From JBDHZK01 sp039811865 (GTDB lineage Bacteria > Actinomycetota > Actinomycetes > Propionibacteriales > Propionibacteriaceae), in assembly GCA_039811865.1 (NCBI GenBank), contig JBDHZK010000088.1, positions 1 through 11,095 on the forward strand: DNA of 11,095 nt, read 5' to 3'. The position numbers were made by a program, and so were the translations under genes. The notes beneath the pieces are model-generated. The model had not been told where the DNA came from. It did no database searches and saw only the letters and a program-made list of their open reading frames with translations. This document shows, one piece after another, positions 1 to 6,523 of the stretch; position 1 is the stretch's first letter, and each line of letters starts with the position of its first letter.

Positions 1-78
1 GCTCGCCTCGACCTGGTTGAGCCCGGGCAGCGCCTCCCGGTGGTCGAGGACTTCTTCCTTCGCGAGGGGGGACGATGA
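1..78 (+). CDS. C-terminal end of an upstream CDS (partial), possibly a partner ABC ATPase
   Basis: The reading frame beginning at base 1 is open for 25 codons and stops with TGA at 76-78. Its last bases overlap the ATG of the following ABC ATPase in an ATGA arrangement, the usual sign of translational coupling inside an operon. The visible tail contains LVEPGQRLPVVEDFFLREGG, which has no diagnostic motif. In peptide-type ABC transporter operons two ATPases (OppD/DppD and OppF/DppF) are often adjacent, so the missing gene may be the OppD-like partner. That identity is inference from context only; the frame and stop are read directly. Confidence 0.6.
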   Translation, partial: ARLDLVEPGQRLPVVEDFFLREGGR

Positions 79-848
79 GCGAGCCGCTGTTCGTGGCCAG
101 CAACATCACCAGGGTCTTCGGACGCGCCGGCCTCCGTGCCGTGGACGACGTCAGCCTGACGGTCGCCGATGGCCAGCGGCTCGGGATCGTGGGGGAGTCC
201 GGCTCGGGGAAGTCGACGCTGATCCGCATCCTGGCCGCCCTGGACCGGCCGACGGCCGGCAGCGTCCGGTTCGCGGGCGAGGAGATCACGGCGCTGCCGG
301 ACCGCCGATTGGGCTTCTTGAGGTCGGCCGTCCAGATGGTCTTCCAGGATCCGCGCGGGTCGCTGAATCCCCGGATGCGCGTCGGCCAGATCGTCACCGA
401 GCCGCTTCGGTCCCGGCTGCTGCGGCGCGAGGACGTCCCGGCCGACCACTCCGCGCGCCTGGCGCAGGTGCTGCTCGATGTGGGCCTTGAGCCGGACGCC
501 GCGAATCGGTACCCGCACGAGTTCTCCGGGGGTCAACGGCAGCGGATCGCGATTGCCCGCGCGCTCGCGCCGCAGCCTAGGGTCCTGATCGCGGACGAGC
601 CCGTCTCGGCCCTGGACGTCTCAGTGCGGGCCCAGGTGCTGAATCTGCTGGCCGACCTCGTCGCCAGCCACGGCCTGACGCTGGTGTTCGTCAGCCACGA
701 TCTGATGGTCGTGCGGCACGTCTGCGACAGCGTCGCCGTGATGCGTTCCGGTCGGATCATCGAGGCGGGCGCGATCGACGAGGTCTACGCCCAGCCGGCG
801 CACGCGTACACCGCCGACCTGCTGGCCGCGGTGCCACGCCTGGCCTGA
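75..848 (+). CDS. ABC transporter ATP-binding protein, oligopeptide/dipeptide/nickel type (OppF/DppF-like)
   Basis: This cytoplasmic ATPase would energise import of a peptide-like solute through a two-permease channel. The 257-aa product has a complete nucleotide-binding domain: Walker A GESGSGKST at residues 40-48, the Q-loop in VFQDPRGSLNPRM (Q91), the ABC signature FSGGQRQR at 150-157, Walker B VLIADEP at 170-176 (catalytic Glu175), D-loop SALD at 178-181 and H-loop His208. The VFQDPxxSLNPRM segment is characteristic of the Opp/Dpp subfamily. It ends soon after the AHAYTADLLAAVP segment, so it is shorter than OppF/DppF (about 320-335 aa) and lacks their C-terminal extension with the conserved cysteines. 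The start is supported by GAGGGGGGA at 64-72 and a 4-bp overlap with the upstream gene. The substrate cannot be read from the sequence; permease and binding-protein genes would lie upstream of the window. Confidence 0.93.
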   Translation: MSEPLFVASNITRVFGRAGLRAVDDVSLTVADGQRLGIVGESGSGKSTLIRILAALDRPTAGSVRFAGEEITALPDRRLGFLRSAVQMVFQDPRGSLNPRMRVGQIVTEPLRSRLLRREDVPADHSARLAQVLLDVGLEPDAANRYPHEFSGGQRQRIAIARALAPQPRVLIADEPVSALDVSVRAQVLNLLADLVASHGLTLVFVSHDLMVVRHVCDSVAVMRSGRIIEAGAIDEVYAQPAHAYTADLLAAVPRLA

Positions 849-887
849 CCGAACCCTCGATAGGCACAGCGCCGCGGCACCCGATAC

Positions 888-910
888 CGCCGCCGGTGGT
901 CGGGGCGGCG
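888..910 (+). terminator. GC-rich hairpin downstream of the ABC ATPase gene
   Basis: CGCCGCC at 888-894 can pair perfectly with GGCGGCG at 904-910 around a 9-base loop, 40 bases after the ATPase stop and upstream of the hisN promoter. There is no T-tract, so if it terminates it would be the U-tract-less type common in high-GC actinobacteria. It is a weak candidate because short GC stems arise easily at this base composition. Confidence 0.3.
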
Positions 911-928
911 TCCTCCGGGTGGTCCGGA

Positions 929-934
929 TAGTCT
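929..934 (+). promoter_or_regulatory. Putative -10 box of a leaderless hisN promoter
   Basis: TAGTCT fits the actinobacterial TAnnnT -10 consensus. It ends 6 bases before the hisN ATG at 941, which would place transcription initiation at or within a base of the start codon. No Shine-Dalgarno sequence precedes this ATG, which agrees with a leaderless mRNA. No clear -35 box was seen. Confidence 0.45.
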
Positions 935-940
935 GCCGCC

Positions 941-1738
941 ATGGCCGACCAGAGCTTCAACGACGACCTGCGCCTCGCCCACGTCCTGGCCGACAACGCC
1001 GATTCGATCACGATGAGCCGGTTCAAGGCGCTGGATCTGCGTGTTGACGCCAAGCCGGATTCGACACCGGTGACCGATGCCGACGTGGCCGTCGAGGACG
1101 GCATCCGCCGCATCCTGGCGCGCTCGCGGCCGCGCGACGCGGTTCATGGCGAGGAGCGGGCGGACACGGGCTGGGGCCCGCGCCGTTGGGTGATCGACCC
1201 GATCGACGGCACCAAGAACTTTCTTCGGGGGGTGCCGGTGTGGGCCACCCTGATCGGGTTGATGTACGCCGACGAGGTGGTGGTCGGCGTGGTGAGCGCT
1301 CCCGCGCTGGGACGGCGCTGGTGGGCCTGTCAGGGCGGGGGTGCCTTCGCCGGCAAGTCGCTGATGTCGTGCGACCGGATCGAGGTGTCCGGCGTCAGCC
1401 GCGTCGAGGACGCCTCGCTCAGCTACGCCTCCATCGGCGGGTGGGTCGAGGCCGGGCTCGGCCAGGAGTTCGTCGACCTGTTGCGCGGCTGCTGGCGCAC
1501 CCGCGCCTACGGTGACTTCTGGTCCTACATGCTGCTGGCCGAGGGTGCGGTCGATATCGCCACCGAGCCCGAGTTGTCGCTGCACGACATGGCCGCCCTC
1601 GACGTCATCGTCACCGAGGCGGGCGGCCGCTTCACCAACCTGGACGGACGTCCCGGTCCGCACGGGCCGGGCGCCATCGCGACCAACGGGCTCCTGCACG
1701 ACGACATCGTCACGCGCTTCGCAGACAACGCCGATTAG
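941..1738 (+). CDS. hisN: Histidinol-phosphatase, inositol monophosphatase-family (HisN)
   Basis: HisN removes phosphate from L-histidinol phosphate, the penultimate step of histidine synthesis; in actinobacteria this is done by an inositol-monophosphatase-fold enzyme. The 265-aa product has the family's Mg-binding motifs: TPVTDAD at 42-48, VHGEE at 68-72 (Glu71), IDPIDGTKNF at 85-94 (Asp86, Asp89), and the C-terminal SLHDMAALDVIVTEAGG segment with Asp216, where the usual WDxAA reads HDMAA. GDFWSYMLLAEGAVDIA at 191-207 is also typical of the HisN branch. Length is normal for the family. The gene stands alone, with 92 bases before it and a convergent neighbour after it. General inositol monophosphatase is the alternative, but the overall pattern fits actinobacterial HisN better. 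Confidence 0.88.
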   Translation: MADQSFNDDLRLAHVLADNADSITMSRFKALDLRVDAKPDSTPVTDADVAVEDGIRRILARSRPRDAVHGEERADTGWGPRRWVIDPIDGTKNFLRGVPVWATLIGLMYADEVVVGVVSAPALGRRWWACQGGGAFAGKSLMSCDRIEVSGVSRVEDASLSYASIGGWVEAGLGQEFVDLLRGCWRTRAYGDFWSYMLLAEGAVDIATEPELSLHDMAALDVIVTEAGGRFTNLDGRPGPHGPGAIATNGLLHDDIVTRFADNAD

Positions 1739-1742
1739 GGCC

Positions 1743-1769
1743 CGGGCCCTGGGGTCACCTCAGGGCCCG
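1743..1769. terminator. Strong hairpin between convergent hisN and rsgA
   Basis: The arms at 1743-1754 and 1758-1769 form a 12-bp stem with one G-U pair and a 3-base loop (TCA), starting 5 bases after the hisN stop. It lies between the convergent genes hisN and rsgA, so it can act on either strand (62 bases past the rsgA stop). There is no T-tract, as often in high-GC actinobacteria. Confidence 0.7.
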
Positions 1770-1830
1770 AGCAGGGTGGTTTCGAACCCCGAGGTTGTCG
1801 ATCCACGGGCCAGTCGAAGCGGCGAGGACG

Positions 1831-2838
1831 TCAGTCGGCCAGCCAGGCGCGCTCCATGCGGCGGAACGACTCCAGGCGTTCTGGCGCGAGCCGACCGTCG
1901 GCGACTGCGGCGTCCAGTGCGCACTCTTGCGCTGCCGAGTCGTGCTGGCACCCGCGGGGGCAGTCCTCGGCGATCTTGGCCAAATCGACGAACGCGGCCA
2001 GGATCGAGTCGAGGGTCACGTGGCTGAGCCCGAACGAACGCACGCCCGGGGTATCGATCACCCATCCTCCCGGGGGTGGCAGCCGCAGGGCCAGCGCTGA
2101 GGTGGATGTGTGGCGTCCCCGCCCCGTCACCTCGTTCACCTCGCCGATGGCCCGGTCGACGCCGGGAATCAGCGCGTTCACCAGGGTCGACTTCCCGACT
2201 CCCGAGTGGCCGACGAAGACACTGCTGCGGTCGGCGAGCAGCGCTCGCAGCGGGTTCAGGTCGGAGCCCGGCTCAGTCACCACGACCGGCACTCCAAGGG
2301 GTCGATACGCCGCCAACAGCTCGTCCGCCGAGGCGAGGTCGGCCTTGGTCAGGCAGAGCACGGGGTCGAGGCCCGCGTCGTAGGCGGCCACCAGGATGCG
2401 GTCGATCATGCCCGTTCGCGGCGGCGGGTCGGCCAGCGCGGTGACGATCACCAGCTGGTCGGCGTTGGCGACGATCGGCCGTTCGAACGGGTCGTCGTCG
2501 TCGGCGGTGCGACGCAGCACCGTGGACCGTCCGACCACCTCGACGATTCGGGCCAGCGTCCCGGGTTCGCCGCTGGTATCGCCGACCAGGCGCACCCGAT
2601 CGCCGACGATGACGCCCTTGCGGCCGAGTGTGCGGGCCTTGGTCGCCCGGACCTCGCGCTCGTCGTCCCCGGCCCCCGCCAGGCACGAGTAGCGGCCACG
2701 ATCGACGGTGGTGACCGTCGCCACCTCCGCCTTCGAGTAGTCCGGACGGTCCTTCGTCCGGGGCCGCGTCCGCCGGGCGGGGCGACCGAACCCGGCATGG
2801 TCGTCGTCGTGGATGCCGCCGCGTTGTCGCGGGCTCAA
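1831..2838 (-). CDS. rsgA: Ribosome small subunit-dependent GTPase A (RsgA)
   Basis: RsgA is a GTPase that checks late maturation of the 30S subunit. With the chosen start the protein has 335 aa: a basic N-terminus with TRPRTKDRP, an OB-fold region with VGDRVRLV (78-85), then the circularly permuted GTPase order, G4 LTKADL (163-168), G1 GHSGVGKST (210-218), G2 region GRGRHTST (239-246) and G3 DTPG (262-265). The C-terminal zinc site is Cys293, Cys297, His299 and Cys306. The start is taken as TTG at 2838-2836 because it overlaps the aroA stop (TTGA) and yields the family's usual N-terminus. A further upstream TTG at 2874 would add 12 residues inside aroA. The overlap indicates aroA-rsgA co-translation. 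Function is secure, start less so. Confidence 0.93.
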   Translation of the reverse strand: MSPRQRGGIHDDDHAGFGRPARRTRPRTKDRPDYSKAEVATVTTVDRGRYSCLAGAGDDEREVRATKARTLGRKGVIVGDRVRLVGDTSGEPGTLARIVEVVGRSTVLRRTADDDDPFERPIVANADQLVIVTALADPPPRTGMIDRILVAAYDAGLDPVLCLTKADLASADELLAAYRPLGVPVVVTEPGSDLNPLRALLADRSSVFVGHSGVGKSTLVNALIPGVDRAIGEVNEVTGRGRHTSTSALALRLPPPGGWVIDTPGVRSFGLSHVTLDSILAAFVDLAKIAEDCPRGCQHDSAAQECALDAAVADGRLAPERLESFRRMERAWLAD

Positions 2839-4229
2839 CGGGCTTCCACCACCCCGGCCAGCAGTTGCTGCCAAAGGCCGGGGAAGTCCGGCATCGTCTT
2901 GGTCGTGCAGGAGATGTCGTCCAAGACGATGCCCGGCGTGACCAGCCCCAACAGCGCCCCCGCGTGGGCCATTCGATGATCGGCGTAGGTCGCGAACACC
3001 CCGCCGGAGAGCTTCCTAGGCGTGATCTCGAGGCCGTCGTCGGTCTGTGAGACCAGCGCTCCCAGGTCGCCGAGCTCGCGCTCGAGCGCGGCCAACCGGT
3101 CGGTCTCGTGGCCCCTGATGTGACCCACCCCGCGAATCCGGGACGGCCCGTCGGCCAACGCTGCCAGCGCCGCAGCCACGCAGGTGAGTTCGCTCACGTC
3201 GGCAAGGTCGAGGTCCGCGCCGTGCAGGCGGTCGGGCCCTTCCACTTGCAGGACCAGTTCCGAGGGCCGGCCGCGCTCGCCGCGCTCGACCACCCGGACG
3301 TCCCCGCCGAAACTGCCGAGCACCGCCGCGACCTGATCGGCGGCCTGGGCGGTGTACTCCGGCCAAGGGAAGACCGCCCGCCCCCCCGTGATCAGCACCG
3401 CCGCCACGAACGGAGCCATGTTCATCAGGTCGGTCTCGATGCGCTCGTCGCGAGGCTGGATGACGCCGGGCTCGACCCGCCAGACGTCCGGCTGGATCTC
3501 GGCGGCATCAACCCCGCGGTCCTGCAGCATGGCCAGCGTCATGTCGACGTGAGGACGCGAGGGCAGCGGCCCGCCGACGTGGCGAATCGTCAAGCCCTCG
3601 GTGCATCGGCAGGCGAACATCAACAGCCCCGAGATGAACTGGCTCGACGCGGACGAATCCAGTGTGATCTCGCCGCCGCGCACGCCACCGCGCCCGGTGA
3701 CGGTGAACGGGAGCGACCTGGGCTCGACCTCAACTCCGAGGTCGCCCAGCGCGTCCAGTAGGGGACGCAGCGGTCGCGGGCCTGCCTGCGCGTCGCCGTG
3801 AAAGCGGGTCGAACCGTTGGCCAGCGCGGCCAGGGGCGGTAGGAAGCGCATGACCGTGCCGGACAGCCCGCAGTCGATGCTGGCGCCGGGGAGCAATGCT
3901 CTTGGTGGGATCACCCGGAGCCGGTCCAACGTGTCGAACCTGGGGTGGCGCTCGAGCTCGATCCGGGCGCCCAACTGCTCCAGACCCTGCCGCATCAACA
4001 GCGTGTCGCGCGCGTCCAGGGCACCGAAGATCGTTCCTGGTCCGTCGGCCAGCGCGGCCAGTACGAAGGCCCGGTTCGTGGCCGACTTCGAGCCCGGCGT
4101 CAGGACGGCCTCGGTGATCGGTCCCCTAGCGACCGGCGCCTGCCAGGGGACGGCCGGCGCGGGCCCTTTGCGGATCCGCTCGCGCAGGCGATTGAGCCAA
4201 CTAGCGCCCGGCACTCGAAGCCCTTGCAT
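2835..4229 (-). CDS. aroA: 3-phosphoshikimate 1-carboxyvinyltransferase (EPSP synthase, AroA)
   Basis: AroA joins phosphoenolpyruvate to shikimate 3-phosphate to make EPSP, the sixth step of the shikimate pathway; it is the glyphosate target. The 464-aa protein shows PGSKSATNR at 45-53 (Lys48, Arg53), the PEP-site loop GLSGTVMRF at 121-129, SSASSQF at 192-198, the catalytic-Asp segment IETDLMNMAPF with Asp267, RGHETDRL at 372-379 (Glu375, Arg378), YADHRMAHAGALLGL at 415-429 (Arg419), and TKTMPDFPGLW at 443-453 (Lys444). The start ATG at 4229 has no convincing ribosome site and gives a roughly 28-residue extension before the usual PWxAPxARGP beginning; GTG at 4214 would shorten it by five residues. 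It lies 69 bases after the doxX-like gene and overlaps rsgA by 4 bp, so a single transcript is likely. Confidence 0.95.
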   Translation of the reverse strand: MQGLRVPGASWLNRLRERIRKGPAPAVPWQAPVARGPITEAVLTPGSKSATNRAFVLAALADGPGTIFGALDARDTLLMRQGLEQLGARIELERHPRFDTLDRLRVIPPRALLPGASIDCGLSGTVMRFLPPLAALANGSTRFHGDAQAGPRPLRPLLDALGDLGVEVEPRSLPFTVTGRGGVRGGEITLDSSASSQFISGLLMFACRCTEGLTIRHVGGPLPSRPHVDMTLAMLQDRGVDAAEIQPDVWRVEPGVIQPRDERIETDLMNMAPFVAAVLITGGRAVFPWPEYTAQAADQVAAVLGSFGGDVRVVERGERGRPSELVLQVEGPDRLHGADLDLADVSELTCVAAALAALADGPSRIRGVGHIRGHETDRLAALERELGDLGALVSQTDDGLEITPRKLSGGVFATYADHRMAHAGALLGLVTPGIVLDDISCTTKTMPDFPGLWQQLLAGVVEAR

Positions 4230-4298
4230 CGACCCGGCGGTCGGCGCCGAACGAGCCGACTTTGGCGGCGGCGCTCGCCGGCGGTAACGCGCGAGGGC

Positions 4299-4940
4299 TC
4301 AACTCAGAGCGCTCTCGATGCTCTTTTGGGCGTTGTGTGCCAGCTGGCGAGCCTGCACGGTGGCGAGCTTGGCCTCGCGAGCCAGGGTGGCCTTGGCGTG
4401 GCGGGCCTCGCGGGTCAACTGGCGAGCAGTGCGCTGGGCGTCCCGGGCGATCTGGTCCTTGGTGCGCGCGGCCCCACGGCCCAGCCGCTCGGCCTCATGG
4501 CCGGCGCGCCACACCAGCCCCGGGCGTCCCTCGGTGTCCTGGGCCGCGAGGACCACCCCACCGAGCAGGGCGATGTTCTTCACCAGCTGCGACTGCGCTG
4601 CCGCCTTGTCCGCACCAGCCTTGAGCGGATTGGACGCCAGCACGTGCGGAATCATCGATAGCGCCAGCAGCCCCGAGCCGAACCGGCGGCCAAGGCCCGT
4701 GGCCAGGCTCAGCCCGCCTACGATCTGCAACGCGCCGTTGATCTGGACGAGGGTGCGAGTGTCGTCGGGGATATAGCCGGCCACCTCGGTGGGCGCTGCC
4801 TTCTGGACCAGTGGGACGAACCGCTTGGCGATGGGTTCGGCGGCCTCGACCAGGGGCTCCGGCTCACGCAGGGCCTTGACGCCGTTCACGATGAAGTAGC
4901 TGGCCAGCATCGTCCTGGCCGCGGCACGCAGGAGGTTCAT
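4299..4940 (-). CDS. DoxX-family membrane protein with a long charged C-terminal helix
   Basis: DoxX-family proteins are small inner-membrane proteins, some linked to thiol-redox homeostasis; the exact role here is unknown. The 213-aa product begins MNLLRAAARTMLASYFIVNGVKAL, with a first membrane segment at about 7-24 and the typical FIVNGVKALREP start of the family. Further hydrophobic stretches lie at about 64-82 and 87-104 (ending IPHVLASNPLKA) and 118-133. From about 144 to 211 the protein is rich in Ala, Arg, Lys and Gln with many charges, predicted to be a long cytoplasmic amphipathic helix or coiled coil. The ATG at 4940 is followed by aroA and rsgA on the same strand and is divergent from the SRAP gene. 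Family assignment is good; substrate and partners are not visible. Confidence 0.82.
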   Translation of the reverse strand: MNLLRAAARTMLASYFIVNGVKALREPEPLVEAAEPIAKRFVPLVQKAAPTEVAGYIPDDTRTLVQINGALQIVGGLSLATGLGRRFGSGLLALSMIPHVLASNPLKAGADKAAAQSQLVKNIALLGGVVLAAQDTEGRPGLVWRAGHEAERLGRGAARTKDQIARDAQRTARQLTREARHAKATLAREAKLATVQARQLAHNAQKSIESALS

Positions 4941-5057
4941 GCCCTATGTCTAGCGCTGAACTCGCCTGGCGCCAAGGCGGTCCCAGGAATCTCCACCGTT
5001 GAGCCACCCGAAAGTGTGGCCCTTGCTCGCTTTCGATGCGTCGAGTAGGAAGGGGGC

Positions 5058-5804
5058 ATGTGTGGCCGGTACGCGGCCTCGGCCGACCAGGAGTTGTTGA
5101 CCGAGGTCTTCGAGATCGACGAGGTCGCGGGGCCGATGCCGCCGCCGCGGTTCAACATCGCCCCTACCGATCCGGTGGCCGCGATCGTCGCGAGGGCGCC
5201 TAAAGCCGAGCCCGAGGACGTCCGGCGCAAGCTCGTCACGCTGCGCTGGGGGCTGGTGCCGTCCTGGTCGTCAGACCCCAAGGGTGCGGCTCGCCTGATC
5301 AATGCGCGGGCCGAAACCGTCGCCGTCAAGCCCGCCTTCCGCAAGGCGTTCGCCGCCCGGCGCTGCCTGATCCCGGCCGACGGCTACTACGAGTGGTACC
5401 AGATGCAGGCGTCCGGCCCGCGTGGACGGCCGCTCAGGCAGCCGTTCTTCATCCGGCCAGCCGACGGCTCGCTGTACGCGATGGCCGGCCTCTACGAGTT
5501 TTGGCGGGTGCCCGGGGGCGAGGGTGAGGACGCCTGGCTGAGCACCTGCTCGATCATCACCACCACGGCCGTGGACGCCATCGGCCACATTCATGACCGG
5601 ATGCCGATGACCGTGGCGCCGAAACTCTGGTCGGATTGGCTGGACCCCGGGCTGACCGATCCCGACGAAGCCGCCGCCCTCATGGCAGCGCCGCAGCCCG
5701 ACGCGCTGGAGGCGTACGCGGTGCCCACCCTGGTGAACAAGGTGGGCAATGACGGGCCGGCCTTGATCCAACCCCTCCCGTTCGGGCCGTCGGGGCAGCA
5801 GTGA
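5058..5804 (+). CDS. SOS response-associated peptidase / SRAP domain protein (YedK/HMCES family)
   Basis: SRAP proteins attach covalently to abasic sites in single-stranded DNA through their second residue, shielding the lesion. The 248-aa protein begins MCGRY, so after Met removal Cys2 is the N-terminal nucleophile. The other hallmarks are FNIAPTD at 32-38, LRWGLVPSW at 62-70, NARAET at 82-87, DGYYEWY at 108-114 (Glu112) and GHIHDRMP at 176-183 (His179). All active-site positions known for E. coli YedK are present and length is normal. The start is fixed by the need for Cys2 and by AGGAAGGGGG at 5047-5056. The gene is divergent from doxX across 117 bases and overlaps the next gene by four bases (GTGA), so the two are probably co-translated. 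A similar gene lies near aroA in mycobacteria. Confidence 0.94.
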   Translation: MCGRYAASADQELLTEVFEIDEVAGPMPPPRFNIAPTDPVAAIVARAPKAEPEDVRRKLVTLRWGLVPSWSSDPKGAARLINARAETVAVKPAFRKAFAARRCLIPADGYYEWYQMQASGPRGRPLRQPFFIRPADGSLYAMAGLYEFWRVPGGEGEDAWLSTCSIITTTAVDAIGHIHDRMPMTVAPKLWSDWLDPGLTDPDEAAALMAAPQPDALEAYAVPTLVNKVGNDGPALIQPLPFGPSGQQ

Positions 5805-6448
5805 GCGAGATCTTCGAGGTCGACACGCCGCATGGGCTGGGTCGCTGGCATATCGCCGCGGCCGAGGACGCGGCGGCCTGGCTGCTCCTGGGGCACGGGG
5901 CCGGCGGGGGCATCGACGCCCCGGATCTGCTCGCGCTGGCCAGCCGGCTGCCGGGCGAGGGCATCACCGTTGCCAGGTTCGAGCAACCCTGGCGAGTGGC
6001 CGGTAAACGCGTCGCCAGCCCTCCGCCACGGTTGGACGAAGCCTGGCTGGCCGCGCACTCAGGTCTCATCGAAACCGGTCGGATCGTACCGGGGGCCGGC
6101 ACGTTCTTCGGCGGCCGCAGCGCCGGGGCCCGGGTGGCTTGCCGGACGTCATCCGGACGCGCGCGAGGAGTCGTAGCCCTCTCGTTCCCTCTTCATCCCC
6201 CCGGGAAACCCGCCGCTTCTCGGGCCGAAGAACTGGCGCAGGCCGGCGTCTCCACCCTGGTCTTCCAGGGGGACGCAGACCCGTTCGGTTCGGCCGCTGA
6301 CGTACGTGCGGCCGTCCCGGACGCCTTGGTGGTCGAGATGGCCGGTTGCCGGCACGATCTGCGCCCGGCCAAGAGCCGCGGCACCCAGGCCGAGGTGAAC
6401 GCGCGCATCGTGGCCGACTCGCTGGCGTTCATTCGCCGGCTTGGGTGA
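5801..6448 (+). CDS. Small alpha/beta-hydrolase of the KANSL3/Tex30-like family
   Basis: This is a predicted cytoplasmic hydrolase of unknown substrate. The 215-aa protein has the alpha/beta-hydrolase elements in order: oxyanion-hole motif LGHGAGGG at 30-37, RFEQPWR at 59-65, nucleophile elbow GGRSAGAR at 104-111 (Ser107), SFPLHPPGKP at 128-137, the acidic-residue loop FQGDADPFG at 155-163 (Asp158/Asp160), and a late His185 in AGCRHDL. This pattern matches the short hydrolases related to Tex30/KANSL3. There is no signal peptide. Translation starts at GTG 5801, overlapping the SRAP stop codon, which argues for coupling and perhaps a shared role in DNA-damage or abasic-site handling; that role is inference only. 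Confidence 0.85.
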   Translation: MSEIFEVDTPHGLGRWHIAAAEDAAAWLLLGHGAGGGIDAPDLLALASRLPGEGITVARFEQPWRVAGKRVASPPPRLDEAWLAAHSGLIETGRIVPGAGTFFGGRSAGARVACRTSSGRARGVVALSFPLHPPGKPAASRAEELAQAGVSTLVFQGDADPFGSAADVRAAVPDALVVEMAGCRHDLRPAKSRGTQAEVNARIVADSLAFIRRLG

Positions 6449-6463
6449 GGCGCGGGTATTCGG

Positions 6464-6480
6464 GGGCGGGGGCGCCGCCC
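6464..6480 (+). terminator. Short GC hairpin after the SRAP-hydrolase pair
   Basis: GGGCGG at 6464-6469 can pair with CCGCCC at 6475-6480 around a 5-base loop, 15 bases after the hydrolase stop and just before the sigR promoter. There is no T-tract. The position is right for a terminator but the stem is only six pairs. Confidence 0.35.
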
Positions 6481-6488
6481 GGGCAGAC

Positions 6489-6514
6489 GGAATATCCCGT
6501 CGATTCGGTAGGTT
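6489..6514 (+). promoter_or_regulatory. SigR/SigH-type autoregulatory promoter of sigR-rsrA
   Basis: GGAAT at 6489-6493 and GTT at 6512-6514 are separated by exactly 18 bases. This matches the known consensus of Streptomyces SigR (GGAAT-N18-GTT) and is close to that of mycobacterial SigH. The -10 element lies 9 bases before the ATG at 6524, so the expected initiation point falls at or within a few bases of that ATG. The sequence match is direct; autoregulation is inferred from the same arrangement in Streptomyces and mycobacteria. Confidence 0.85.
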
Positions 6515-6523
6515 CAACCGGGC

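Noticed and set aside
785..1699. Long minus-strand open frame (304 codons) antisense to hisN and the ABC gene end.
   Set aside because: The translation is low in recognisable structure (Gly, Arg, His, Asp-rich) and lies opposite conserved hisN motifs.
1776..1792. On the minus strand GGTTCGAAACC resembles a tRNA T-arm, suggesting a tRNA remnant or integration site.
   Set aside because: No acceptor, D-arm or anticodon arm can be assembled around it, and no integrase or repeat partner is present.
2110..2979. Long plus-strand open frame (289 codons) antisense to rsgA and aroA.
   Set aside because: It lies opposite two clearly recognised genes, has no family motif, and long antisense frames are expected at this GC content.
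4306..4315. Palindrome AGAGCGCTCT near the end of the doxX-like gene as a terminator or operator.
   Set aside because: It lies inside the coding region, has no loop or T-tract, and is explained by codon content.
4986..5000. GGAAT followed by GTT upstream of SRAP as a second SigR promoter.
   Set aside because: The spacing is only 7 bases, far from the required 18 or so, and no GTT occurs at the right distance.
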